From Bordetella parapertussis (GTDB lineage: Bacteria > Pseudomonadota > Gammaproteobacteria > Burkholderiales > Burkholderiaceae_C), in NCBI GenBank assembly GCA_945901125.1, contig CAMDKD010000005.1:1-64000 (forward strand): DNA of 64,000 bases. The letters are read 5' to 3'. The first letter of the stretch is position 1; the number at the start of each line of letters is the position of its first letter. The translations under genes and the position numbers were made by a program. Of the stretch, positions 17,792 to 25,511 are shown piece by piece. The notes under the pieces are model-generated. The model was not told the DNA's origin. It saw only the letters and a list, made by a program, of their open reading frames with translations, and did no database searches.

Positions 17792-18235
17792 ATGCGTTAT
17801 TTTCTTATCACAGTCTGCATGTTAGTTGCTTGCACATCAGCAAGCGCTCAGTGCGTCGATCCAAGAGGGATTCCAGTCGCCGAAATTGCGAACTATAAGA
17901 TAAACGATATCGCACAAGCGAGCCTGCTGCCGAATGGTGCACCTGTAATTTTTTTCAACCCGCATGTTCTTGCGAATACTTCACCTCCGACGCGGCTTTT
18001 CTTTCAAATGCACGAATGCGCGCATCATGTTTTGGGGCACACACTTGGCAGAATGGTTTTGAATATGGAGCAGGAGGCTGACTGTTTGGCGATTCAAACT
18101 ATCGTCTCTCGCAGAATGATATCGAATCAGCAATTTCAAATGATTCAAGCTGATTTATATCGCTTCGGTCGAGGAGACTGGTCGCATTTACCTGGACCAC
18201 AGCGCGCGATCAATCTTCAAGCATGCTTACAGTAA
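17792..18235 (+). CDS. Secreted HExxH zinc-metalloprotease-like protein (cassette 3)
   Basis: A 147-residue protein with a Sec signal peptide (MRYFLITVCMLVACTSASAQ, cleavage after ASA). The mature domain contains H74-E75-C-A-H78 within MHECAHHVLGH and a downstream EQEADCLAIQ (E93-D97) that can supply the third zinc ligand, the gluzincin arrangement. It is much shorter than most secreted metalloproteases and has no pro-region. The substrate is unknown. An AGGAGG ribosome site stands 7 bases before the ATG. Confidence 0.75.
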   Translation: MRYFLITVCMLVACTSASAQCVDPRGIPVAEIANYKINDIAQASLLPNGAPVIFFNPHVLANTSPPTRLFFQMHECAHHVLGHTLGRMVLNMEQEADCLAIQTIVSRRMISNQQFQMIQADLYRFGRGDWSHLPGPQRAINLQACLQ

Positions 18236-18302
18236 CCTATCCCTTCATTCAACTCGGACTGGCGCAATCAAACCGCTCCAACCGGTTAATTCCACGCTAG
18301 CC
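18230..18302 (+). other. Degenerate attC-like site 3
   Basis: Between two cassette ORFs, CAGTAAC (18230) and GCTAGCC (18296-18302) stand where core boxes should be but depart from consensus. The stretch GTTAATTCCACGCTAGCC resembles GTTAATTCCACTTTAGGC in the terminal 78-bp repeat of the array. Boundaries are uncertain. Confidence 0.4.
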
Positions 18303-18317
18303 ATCAACGGAAACTCT

Positions 18318-19079
18318 ATGCCGCCTACTCCAACACCGCTGTACCTCGACTGGCAGTTCTGGGCTGCGGTGGTTGCGGGCCTCGCACTCTTTCTGTCCCA
18401 ACTACCCCCTGTAGTTCTTTGGTTCCGTCCCCGTCGCCTTGAAGTCGAAGTCCATAGTCGAATTCAAGTAACTCACAAAGTCGGCAACCCAAATGTAGGC
18501 ATGTTCGTTAGCGTTCGCAATACTGGCGGTAGAGAACTGCGCATTCGCTCTCTTAGGATTGTTCTCGCTCGTGACAACAGCCCTTTAGCTAATCTTGCCG
18601 CACAGAACTACTTTGAGAGTCCATCCTCGCAATCCTCTGTTCTCTTTGTACCATTCACACTGAAACCCGGCGACACTTGGGCTCACGGAACGAATTTCCT
18701 CAACCTTTTCGACCGCGCGACAGAGAAGCTTTATCGAGAGGCCGAATTCAAGCTCGGTGCAGACATTCGTCGAAAGCTCGACGCTAAAGCCGAAGATGAT
18801 AAAAATGCAGTTGTTGCTGAGCCAGATCTGGTTACTCCGTTTATGAATCTGTTTGACAAGCTATTCATATGGCAACCGGGTGAGTACGTCGCCGAATTGA
18901 TAGTGGAAGAGGAACCCGGATCGGCATCATTTAGCAGGAAGTACCGATTCACGCTCTACGAATCAGATTCCTCCGAACTCCGAGCACACATCGAAGATTA
19001 CAAATTCGGCGGCGGTGTCTCCTACAACATCGATAAACATGCTGGCGTATTTGTTCCTCTGTCCCAGCACAATGGCTAA
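18318..19079 (+). CDS. Single-TM hypothetical protein (cassette 4)
   Basis: A 253-residue protein of no family I recognise. One transmembrane helix spans about residues 12-34 (FWAAVVAGLALFLSQLPPVV). A positively charged WFRPRRLEVEVHSR then precedes a beta-rich domain (MFVSVRNTGGRELRIRSLRI) that resembles an Ig-like or C2-like sandwich. The charge pattern suggests the domain faces the cytoplasm. The stop codon is part of the attC R'' core (GGCTAA), so gene and site are fused, as is common in cassettes. Confidence 0.7.
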   Translation: MPPTPTPLYLDWQFWAAVVAGLALFLSQLPPVVLWFRPRRLEVEVHSRIQVTHKVGNPNVGMFVSVRNTGGRELRIRSLRIVLARDNSPLANLAAQNYFESPSSQSSVLFVPFTLKPGDTWAHGTNFLNLFDRATEKLYREAEFKLGADIRRKLDAKAEDDKNAVVAEPDLVTPFMNLFDKLFIWQPGEYVAELIVEEEPGSASFSRKYRFTLYESDSSELRAHIEDYKFGGGVSYNIDKHAGVFVPLSQHNG

Positions 19080-19141
19080 CCACTCATTCCACCGAACCTG
19101 CCCGAAAAGCCGCGTAGGCTGTTGAATTCAAACGTTAGGCC
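19075..19141 (+). other. attC site 4 (67 bp)
   Basis: R'' core GGCTAAC at 19075 and R' core GTTAGGC at 19135-19141, with pairing arms including TGAATTCAAAC on the right side. The first core holds the stop codon of the preceding gene. Confidence 0.85.
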
Positions 19142-19147
19142 GCATAC

Positions 19148-19975
19148 ATGCACACTATCCTTGCCCAGCGCGTTGCAAGTACGAACGTCGACAGACTCGG
19201 TGAGCGTCTCTCCAAGGCGTTCCTAGATAAGTACGCCAGTGCGCTGAAGGGTAGCAGGCAGCCTCTTCACGACAACCACGACATGTCTCGTCCCACGGTT
19301 GGGTACGTAGAGAACTACAGGGTCGAGCCTGACTACAAGAACCCAGGAGAATGGGTTCTTGTTGCTGATGTCCACATTGAAGATGGAATTCCGCTGGGGG
19401 ACTACGGCGGGTTCAGCATCTCTGGCGTCGAGATGATTCACGAGCCGGAAGAGGCCGATGCTCGGCTACTAATCGCATACCCTTACTACACAGACGAGAA
19501 AATTATTCGCGAACTCTCCGCGATACCCGCCCTTGGTGTTGGAAAGTGGATTCGCAAGGGTGCAGAAGAATTCCAGTGGGGTGTTATCTTTGGAAGTCTT
19601 CTCACTTTTGTCATCTCACCCATCTGGGACGACGCGTACAAGCGGAAGATTGCACCACGCATAGATCAACTTCTCGATCTATACCTATCCAAGCTACAAC
19701 CAAAAGGTGTTGGAGCTGAAATTGTTCAGCAGGTGATCTTTCGAGATGCAACAATTGAAATCAGGTTCCTTCCTGAACGTGGTTCAGAAGCGAAGTGCCT
19801 GAGCAGCGAGGCTATTGCCACGGGCCTACAAGTAGTTGTCGATTTCTTAGGCCAGGATAGAAAGAGCAGCGAGATTGGGGTTCGCCGAATGGTTGTCTTC
19901 TATGACAAAGGCAAGTCTGCATATGCGCTTCATCGAATTGAATATGCAGACGGCACGGTCGAACATGCGGCCTAA
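19148..19975 (+). CDS. Hypothetical protein (cassette 5)
   Basis: A 275-residue protein starting 7 bases after the attC core, so its own ribosome site would have to lie in the recombination site. The N-terminal ~100 residues, with HDNHDMSRPTVGYVENYRVE and GEWVLVADVHIEDG, look like a beta-rich domain distantly reminiscent of phage prohead-protease-like folds. A hydrophobic stretch WGVIFGSLLTFVISPIWDD lies near residue 142, and a charged C-terminal alpha/beta region follows. I do not recognise a family or catalytic residues. Confidence 0.65.
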   Translation: MHTILAQRVASTNVDRLGERLSKAFLDKYASALKGSRQPLHDNHDMSRPTVGYVENYRVEPDYKNPGEWVLVADVHIEDGIPLGDYGGFSISGVEMIHEPEEADARLLIAYPYYTDEKIIRELSAIPALGVGKWIRKGAEEFQWGVIFGSLLTFVISPIWDDAYKRKIAPRIDQLLDLYLSKLQPKGVGAEIVQQVIFRDATIEIRFLPERGSEAKCLSSEAIATGLQVVVDFLGQDRKSSEIGVRRMVVFYDKGKSAYALHRIEYADGTVEHAA

Positions 19976-20098
19976 CACATCGCTCAAGCGGAGCGCCATC
20001 GGCAGGCTAGCAGGCCCGGTCTGGCGGTACGCGGTATATTTTCGCCAGCCTGGGCTTGGCGTCCTGCCGTCGTCGCCCACTCACCTCGAATGTTGAGT
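19970..20098 (+). other. attC site 5 (129 bp)
   Basis: R'' core GCCTAAC at 19970 overlaps the preceding stop codon; R' core GTTGAGT is at 20092-20098. The long GC-rich interior has extended inverted arms (GCCAGCCTGGGCTTGGCG and neighbours), typical of the larger attC class. Confidence 0.85.
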
Positions 20099-20101
20099 GT
20101 T

Positions 20102-20503
20102 ATGAAACCCACCGCCAAATCTGAGGTTCCCTTGAATTTCACGGCGTTAATCGACCGCTATTGCGAAGCGTGGAGCGAGCAAGACGAGAGCCGCAGGGCA
20201 GATCTGCTTGACACCGTCTGGGCTGAAGGCGCTAGCTACACCGATCCCACAGTCCATGCGATCGGCGCAACTGAGCTCCTGGCTCACATCGCCAAAGTCC
20301 AGGCTAGGCGGCCAGGTTCAAAGGTGGTGCGTACCAGTGAGCTCGATGAACATCATGGTGTAGGCAGGTTTGCTTGGCAAGCCATCGAGGCCAGCGGCAA
20401 CGTTCTGACCGAGGGCATTGATCTTACTTTTCTGTCTGCTGACGGCTGTAAGCTTGAGCGCATCATCGGCTTCTTCGGACCAACCAAGCTGCGCAGCCAA
20501 TGA
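20102..20503 (+). CDS. NTF2-like/SnoaL-fold protein (cassette 6)
   Basis: A 133-residue protein from the ATG at 20102; an upstream in-frame ATG at 20090 lies across the recombination point and is unlikely. The sequence LIDRYCEAWSEQDESRRADL with later YTDPTVHAIGATELLAHIA and a beta-rich end matches SnoaL-like NTF2-superfamily proteins. These are cone-shaped ligand-binding or isomerase folds. No catalytic residues can be assigned, so the role is open. Confidence 0.8.
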   Translation: MKPTAKSEVPLNFTALIDRYCEAWSEQDESRRADLLDTVWAEGASYTDPTVHAIGATELLAHIAKVQARRPGSKVVRTSELDEHHGVGRFAWQAIEASGNVLTEGIDLTFLSADGCKLERIIGFFGPTKLRSQ

Positions 20504-20504
20504 C

Positions 20505-20582
20505 GCCCAACACTTCCATCGAGCGGGCGTCTTCCGGCAAGCTATGCCTGCCTCCAGCCGCTGCTCATGTCAAATGTTAGGC
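20505..20582 (+). other. attC site 6 (78 bp)
   Basis: R'' core GCCCAAC at 20505-20511 and R' core GTTAGGC at 20576-20582, with inverted arms containing AGCGGGCGTC and GCCGCTGCTC. Confidence 0.88.
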
Positions 20583-20588
20583 CGCAAG

Positions 20589-21179
20589 ATGGATCAATCT
20601 CACGCTCAACACATCATCGATCACTTTTCGAAGAATACTGGTTGGGCATTGGAGCGAAATCATTTCTTTGAGACGCTATGCGCAGCGGAATTCCACTGGT
20701 TCTTCGTGCAAGGCTTGGATGCGATCCGTAACGAGTACTACGTTCCCGGCGTGTCCTCTTTGCTGAATGGCATCGAAGCCAGTATCCGTGTCACGATCGC
20801 CCAAGTGTCTAGCGCACCGAAAGGGAAGCCGCTTGACGAGCTATCGCCGTATCGCGTGCTGAGCAATAACCTAATTCTCAACGCCCAGGAGGTCGGCATG
20901 CCCGTGGAAGCGCTGGCATTTCCCTGCGAAGCCGATTTCCTAGAAAAACTCAAGACAGCGAAGCCCAATCGCGTCGATGTGGAAATAGTTCGGCAGCGAA
21001 ACAACATATGCCATGGTGATATTTTCGAGTTCATCAACAGAGACCTTGGACCTGAGAACACATTTTTCACACCCGAATGCGTTCGCCCGCTCGCATTCAC
21101 TCTCGTCGAAGTGAGTCATGTTTGGGCCGAAGAGCTCGGCAAATATCGTAGGTCGAAAGGTTTGCTCCACCATGACTAA
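20589..21179 (+). CDS. HEPN-like domain hypothetical protein (cassette 7)
   Basis: A 196-residue, mostly helical protein from the ATG at 20589 (MDQSHAQHIIDHF), 7 bases after the attC core. The segment EIVRQRNNICHGDIFEF holds R137-N-N-I-C-H142, which fits the RX4-6H motif of HEPN domains, a fold that often forms RNase active sites in toxin-antitoxin and antiphage proteins. An upstream helix with GVSSLLNGIEASIRV is also HEPN-like. No paired nucleotidyltransferase (MNT) is in the same cassette. HEPN assignment by motif is moderate; RNase activity is inference. Confidence 0.65.
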   Translation: MDQSHAQHIIDHFSKNTGWALERNHFFETLCAAEFHWFFVQGLDAIRNEYYVPGVSSLLNGIEASIRVTIAQVSSAPKGKPLDELSPYRVLSNNLILNAQEVGMPVEALAFPCEADFLEKLKTAKPNRVDVEIVRQRNNICHGDIFEFINRDLGPENTFFTPECVRPLAFTLVEVSHVWAEELGKYRRSKGLLHHD

Positions 21180-21182
21180 GCT

Positions 21183-21240
21183 GCCTAACCCATCATTCAA
21201 GCAGGACGCCTGACGGCGCTGCTTAAGTCAAACGTTAGGC
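21183..21240 (+). other. attC site 7 (58 bp)
   Basis: R'' core GCCTAAC at 21183 and R' core GTTAGGC at 21234-21240, with complementary arms AAGCAGGACGCC and GGCGCTGCTTAAG. Confidence 0.9.
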
Positions 21241-21259
21241 GAACACTGGCGAACCTTAC

Positions 21260-21288
21260 TTGACACTATGAACGCGCCTCGTTAATAT
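21260..21288 (+). promoter_or_regulatory. Cassette-borne promoter for higBA
   Basis: TTGACA at 21260-21265, a 17-bp spacer, and TAATAT at 21283-21288. The higB ATG lies only 6 bases beyond, so transcription would begin at or next to the start codon, giving a nearly leaderless message. Confidence 0.7.
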
Positions 21289-21294
21289 TCGGCA

Positions 21295-21576
21295 ATGGCG
21301 ATCAAGAGCTTCAAATGCAAGGACACCAAGGCACTTTTTGAAGGCCGTCGGGTAAGGCGCTGGGTCAATATCGAGCGTCCGGCCCTTCGCAAGCTTGCCC
21401 AGTTGGACTGGTCCATGGTTCTGGATGACCTCAAGGTACCGCCAGGAAATGGTCTGGAGGCACTTAAAGATGATCGCAAGGGCCAGCACAGCATTCGAAT
21501 CAATAGCCAGTGGCGCTTGTGCTTTGTCTGGACCCAGGACGGCGCTACTGACGTTGAAATCGTGGACTATCACTAA
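21295..21576 (+). CDS. higB: HigB-type toxin (RelE/ParE superfamily) (cassette 8)
   Basis: A 93-residue toxin of the HigB/killer-protein family: MAIKSFKCKDTKALFEG at the start, GLEALKDDRKGQHSIRIN in the middle, and WRLCFVWTQDGATDVEIVDYH at the end. HigB cleaves mRNA on the ribosome. The toxin precedes its antitoxin, the inverted order usual for HigBA. It has its own promoter directly upstream. Toxin-antitoxin cassettes are thought to stabilise arrays. Confidence 0.92.
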   Translation: MAIKSFKCKDTKALFEGRRVRRWVNIERPALRKLAQLDWSMVLDDLKVPPGNGLEALKDDRKGQHSIRINSQWRLCFVWTQDGATDVEIVDYH

Positions 21577-21588
21577 AGGAATATTGAA

Positions 21589-21897
21589 ATGCGTACCGTC
21601 CTCCCCGTCTCGCCTGGCGAGATGCTCGAAGAAGAGTTTTTGAAGCCATTGGGCCTGACCAAATACCGGCTGGCAAAAGACATTGGCGTTCCGCCGCAAC
21701 GCATCGGCGACATCGTGGCTGGCAAAAGGTCTGTCACGGCGGATACCGACCTCCGGTTGTGCCGTTACTTTGGCCTGAGCGATGGTTGGTGGCTTCGCGG
21801 CCAAGCCAGCTACGACACCGCCCTGGCCAGGGAATCCATGCAAGAGGAACTGGCGCTTATTCCTCGCTGTTCCTTGCTTGCGGCGTCAATGCCTTAG
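21589..21897 (+). CDS. higA: HigA-type antitoxin (XRE family)
   Basis: A 102-residue antitoxin with a Cro/C1 helix-turn-helix: MLEEEFLKPLGLTKYRLAKD, then PPQRIGDIVAGKRSVTAD and LRLCRYFGLSDGWWL. It begins 12 bases after higB, preceded by a weak AAGGAATAT site. The C-terminal tail LIPRCSLLAASMP is slightly unusual but within the family's length range. It should repress the promoter and bind HigB. Confidence 0.92.
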   Translation: MRTVLPVSPGEMLEEEFLKPLGLTKYRLAKDIGVPPQRIGDIVAGKRSVTADTDLRLCRYFGLSDGWWLRGQASYDTALARESMQEELALIPRCSLLAASMP

Positions 21898-21917
21898 GGC
21901 TTGCTCAGTCCATACTG

Positions 21918-22433
21918 ATGGCCCTCTTCCCGATCAATCTCCAAACTGCAAGACTGCACCTTCGACAGTTCAAGCACGACGACTGGGTGTCTCTGCATGA
22001 GCACTACAGCGATCCCGAATGCACCAAGTTCACATTCCGACGTGCGCTGACTGAAGGTGAGAGCTGGAGAGCCATGTGCAGCATGGTGGGCCACTGGACA
22101 ATCCGAGGGTATGGGCCGTTCGCTGCCGTTGAAGCAAACACCGGCAAAGTCATTGGCGCGGTTGGTCTCTGGTACCCGAACGACTGGCCTGAACCGGAAA
22201 TCAAATGGGCCTTGTCCCGGCAGTTTTGGGGCAAAGGGTACGCATCTGAAGCGGTGCGAGCCATTCAGTCGCCCGCTTACAGACACCTTGGCAACAAAGC
22301 GCCTATCAGCTTTATCAATGCCGAGAACGAGCCCTCCATCCGCTTAGCCGTTGCAGTGGGCGCAAACCATGAGAAGACCATGGAGTTTCGAGGTTCACCT
22401 TGGCATGTCTACCGTCACCCAAGTGAAGCCTAA
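21918..22433 (+). CDS. GNAT N-acetyltransferase
   Basis: A 171-residue acetyltransferase of the RimJ/RimL-like GNAT group from the ATG at 21918. It opens with NLQTARLHLRQFKHDDWVSL. The acetyl-CoA loop region follows in LSRQFWGKGYASEAVRAIQS (QxxGxG/A motif), and the last strand has INAENEPSIRLAVAVGANHE. No clear attC separates it from higA, 20 bases upstream, so it shares the HigBA cassette or the intervening site has been lost. Substrate unknown. Confidence 0.85.
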   Translation: MALFPINLQTARLHLRQFKHDDWVSLHEHYSDPECTKFTFRRALTEGESWRAMCSMVGHWTIRGYGPFAAVEANTGKVIGAVGLWYPNDWPEPEIKWALSRQFWGKGYASEAVRAIQSPAYRHLGNKAPISFINAENEPSIRLAVAVGANHEKTMEFRGSPWHVYRHPSEA

Positions 22434-22514
22434 CCCGAGCACCACAGCCCGTCCGTAGCCGACATTGCGATGGCGTGAATGTAATTGCCGGAGATAGTTA
22501 ATTCCACTTTAGGC
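22428..22514 (+). other. Probable terminal attC (degenerate)
   Basis: GCCTAAC at 22428-22434 overlaps the GNAT stop codon and is a good R'' core. The matching R' would be TTTAGGC at 22508-22514, which deviates in its first base. The interior coincides with the first 78-bp tandem unit. Confidence 0.5.
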
Positions 22515-22598
22515 GAATGTCACAGCCCGTCCGAAGCCGACATTGCGATGGCGTGAATGTAATTGCCGGAGATAGTCAATTCGACTTTAGGCGAATGT
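22443..22598 (+). repeat. 78-bp tandem repeat, two copies plus a partial third
   Basis: Units starting CACAGCCCGTCCG at 22443 and 22521 are nearly identical over 78 bp. A third starts at 22599 but diverges after about 24 bases into the 46-bp inverted-repeat element. Each full unit ends ACTTTAGGCGAATGT. It stands between the last cassette and the right border. Confidence 0.9.
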
Positions 22599-22602
22599 CA
22601 CA

Positions 22603-22648
22603 GCCCGGCCGTAGCCGACGTTGTGCAAGCATGGAGGCGAGGCCGGGG
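22603..22648 (-). repeat. Right border copy of the 46-bp inverted repeat
   Basis: This copy, starting GCCCGGCCGTAGCCGACGTT, is inverted relative to 15637-15682 and matches at 44 of 46 positions by eye. Its short GC-rich ends can also pair with each other. Core genes resume directly after it, with the dehydratase stop at 22663. Confidence 0.85.
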
Positions 22649-22662
22649 TGTGACGTGAGCTT

Positions 22663-24402
<1,740 letters not shown>

Positions 24403-24507
24403 GTGTAAAGCCTGAAAGTTGTGGGGTTAAGTATGCCTATACTACCTTTGCTTCAGTCAGGGTTTGTGTGGTGTTTCCACGGGGACTGGCCTCAACAAGG
24501 AGTAGAA

Positions 24508-25437
24508 ATGATAGAAATACTGCGGGTCACCAATCTGGCCGCCACATTGATGGCTGATTTGCAAGCCAATTACCTGGTGCATGACCGTGAGCACATCACC
24601 GACCCGAACGCCTTGCAGCGCATACGCGCCATGGTCGGCGGTGGCGACGCGGTGATAGACAAAAAATTCATGGCGCTGTTTCCGGCCCTTGAATTCATTT
24701 CTATTTGCGGCGTCGGCTACGACGGCGTCGATGTGGCGGCTGCCAAAGAGCGCGGCATCAAAGTGGCGCACACACCCGGCGTGTTGAACGACGATGTGGC
24801 CGATCTGGCTTTGGGTTTGATGTTGTCGATTGCGCGTCGTCTGCCGCAAGCCGACAAATTTGTGCGCAACAGCGACTGGGTCGAAGGCCCGTTTCCCCTC
24901 AGCAGCAAAATGAGCTGCGCGCGCCTGGGTTTGATTGGCATGGGCCGCATCGGCCAGGCCATTGCCAAACGCGCCGCAGCGTTTGACATGTCTATCGCCT
25001 ACACCTCGCGCAACAAAGCGCCCGGCGTGTCGTACAACTATTTCCCCTCGGCCAAAGAACTGGCCGCGAACGTGGATTACCTGGTGGTCATCACCCCCGG
25101 CGGCGCGGCCACCAAACACCTGGTGAATGCCGAGGTGTTGGCTGCTTTAGGCCCTAAAGGTTATTTGATCAACGTGGCGCGCGGTTCCGTGGTGGACCAG
25201 GCCGCATTGATAGAAGCTGTTCAAAAGAAAACCATTGCAGGTGCGGCGCTGGATGTGTTTGCCGATGAACCGCGTGTGCCCGGCGAACTGCGCTTGGCGC
25301 AAAACACGGTGTTGACACCGCACATAGGCAGCGCCACCCAGCAAACCCGCAAGGCCATGGCCGATTTGTGCATGGCCAATATGGCAGCTTACTTTGACGG
25401 CAAGCCTATTCCGGCGCTGGTGCCGGAATGCGCCTGA
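24508..25437 (+). CDS. NAD(P)-dependent 2-hydroxyacid dehydrogenase
   Basis: A 309-residue D-isomer-specific 2-hydroxyacid dehydrogenase (glyoxylate/hydroxypyruvate reductase type). The ATG at 24508 has AAGGAGT upstream, which decides the start over a longer frame from 24421. The Rossmann motif is LGLIGMGRIGQAIAKRA. Catalytic Arg lies in INVARGSVVDQAALI, Glu in VFADEPRVPGEL and His in TPHIGSAT. It is divergent from the sugar-acid dehydratase and may reduce a product of that pathway. Confidence 0.9.
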   Translation: MIEILRVTNLAATLMADLQANYLVHDREHITDPNALQRIRAMVGGGDAVIDKKFMALFPALEFISICGVGYDGVDVAAAKERGIKVAHTPGVLNDDVADLALGLMLSIARRLPQADKFVRNSDWVEGPFPLSSKMSCARLGLIGMGRIGQAIAKRAAAFDMSIAYTSRNKAPGVSYNYFPSAKELAANVDYLVVITPGGAATKHLVNAEVLAALGPKGYLINVARGSVVDQAALIEAVQKKTIAGAALDVFADEPRVPGELRLAQNTVLTPHIGSATQQTRKAMADLCMANMAAYFDGKPIPALVPECA

Positions 25438-25454
25438 TTTTTTAAATATGGGTT

Positions 25455-25481
25455 AACGAGGGCAGCTTAAAAGCCCTCGTT
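25455..25481. terminator. Hairpin terminator between convergent genes
   Basis: AACGAGGGC (25455-25463) pairs with GCCCTCGTT (25473-25481) around a 9-base AT-rich loop, followed by TGTTTG. It stands between the convergent dehydrogenase and rhlE genes and could serve both. Confidence 0.7.
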
Positions 25482-25511
25482 GTTTGACTACGGCAAGTCG
25501 CTTGAAGTAAA

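Larger units (their letters stand above)
16047..22514 (+). mobile_element. Integron gene-cassette array without integrase (CALIN)
   Basis: Ten short genes, all on the + strand, are separated by sites with the attC layout: an RYYYAAC-type core, imperfect inverted arms, and a GTTRRRY core, most often GTTAGGC. Sites are at 16531, 17731, 18230 (degenerate), 19075, 19970, 20505 and 21183, and a probable terminal one begins at 22428. This gives about eight cassettes. No intI is in the window, so it is a cluster of attC sites lacking an integrase, maintained by an integrase elsewhere or stranded. Genes are mostly unknown-function or stress/defence-like, usual for chromosomal cassettes. Confidence 0.88.

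Noticed and set aside
19847..20080. Minus-strand open frame over attC 5
   Set aside because: It covers the GC-rich arms of the recombination site and the end of a cassette gene; no independent coding evidence.
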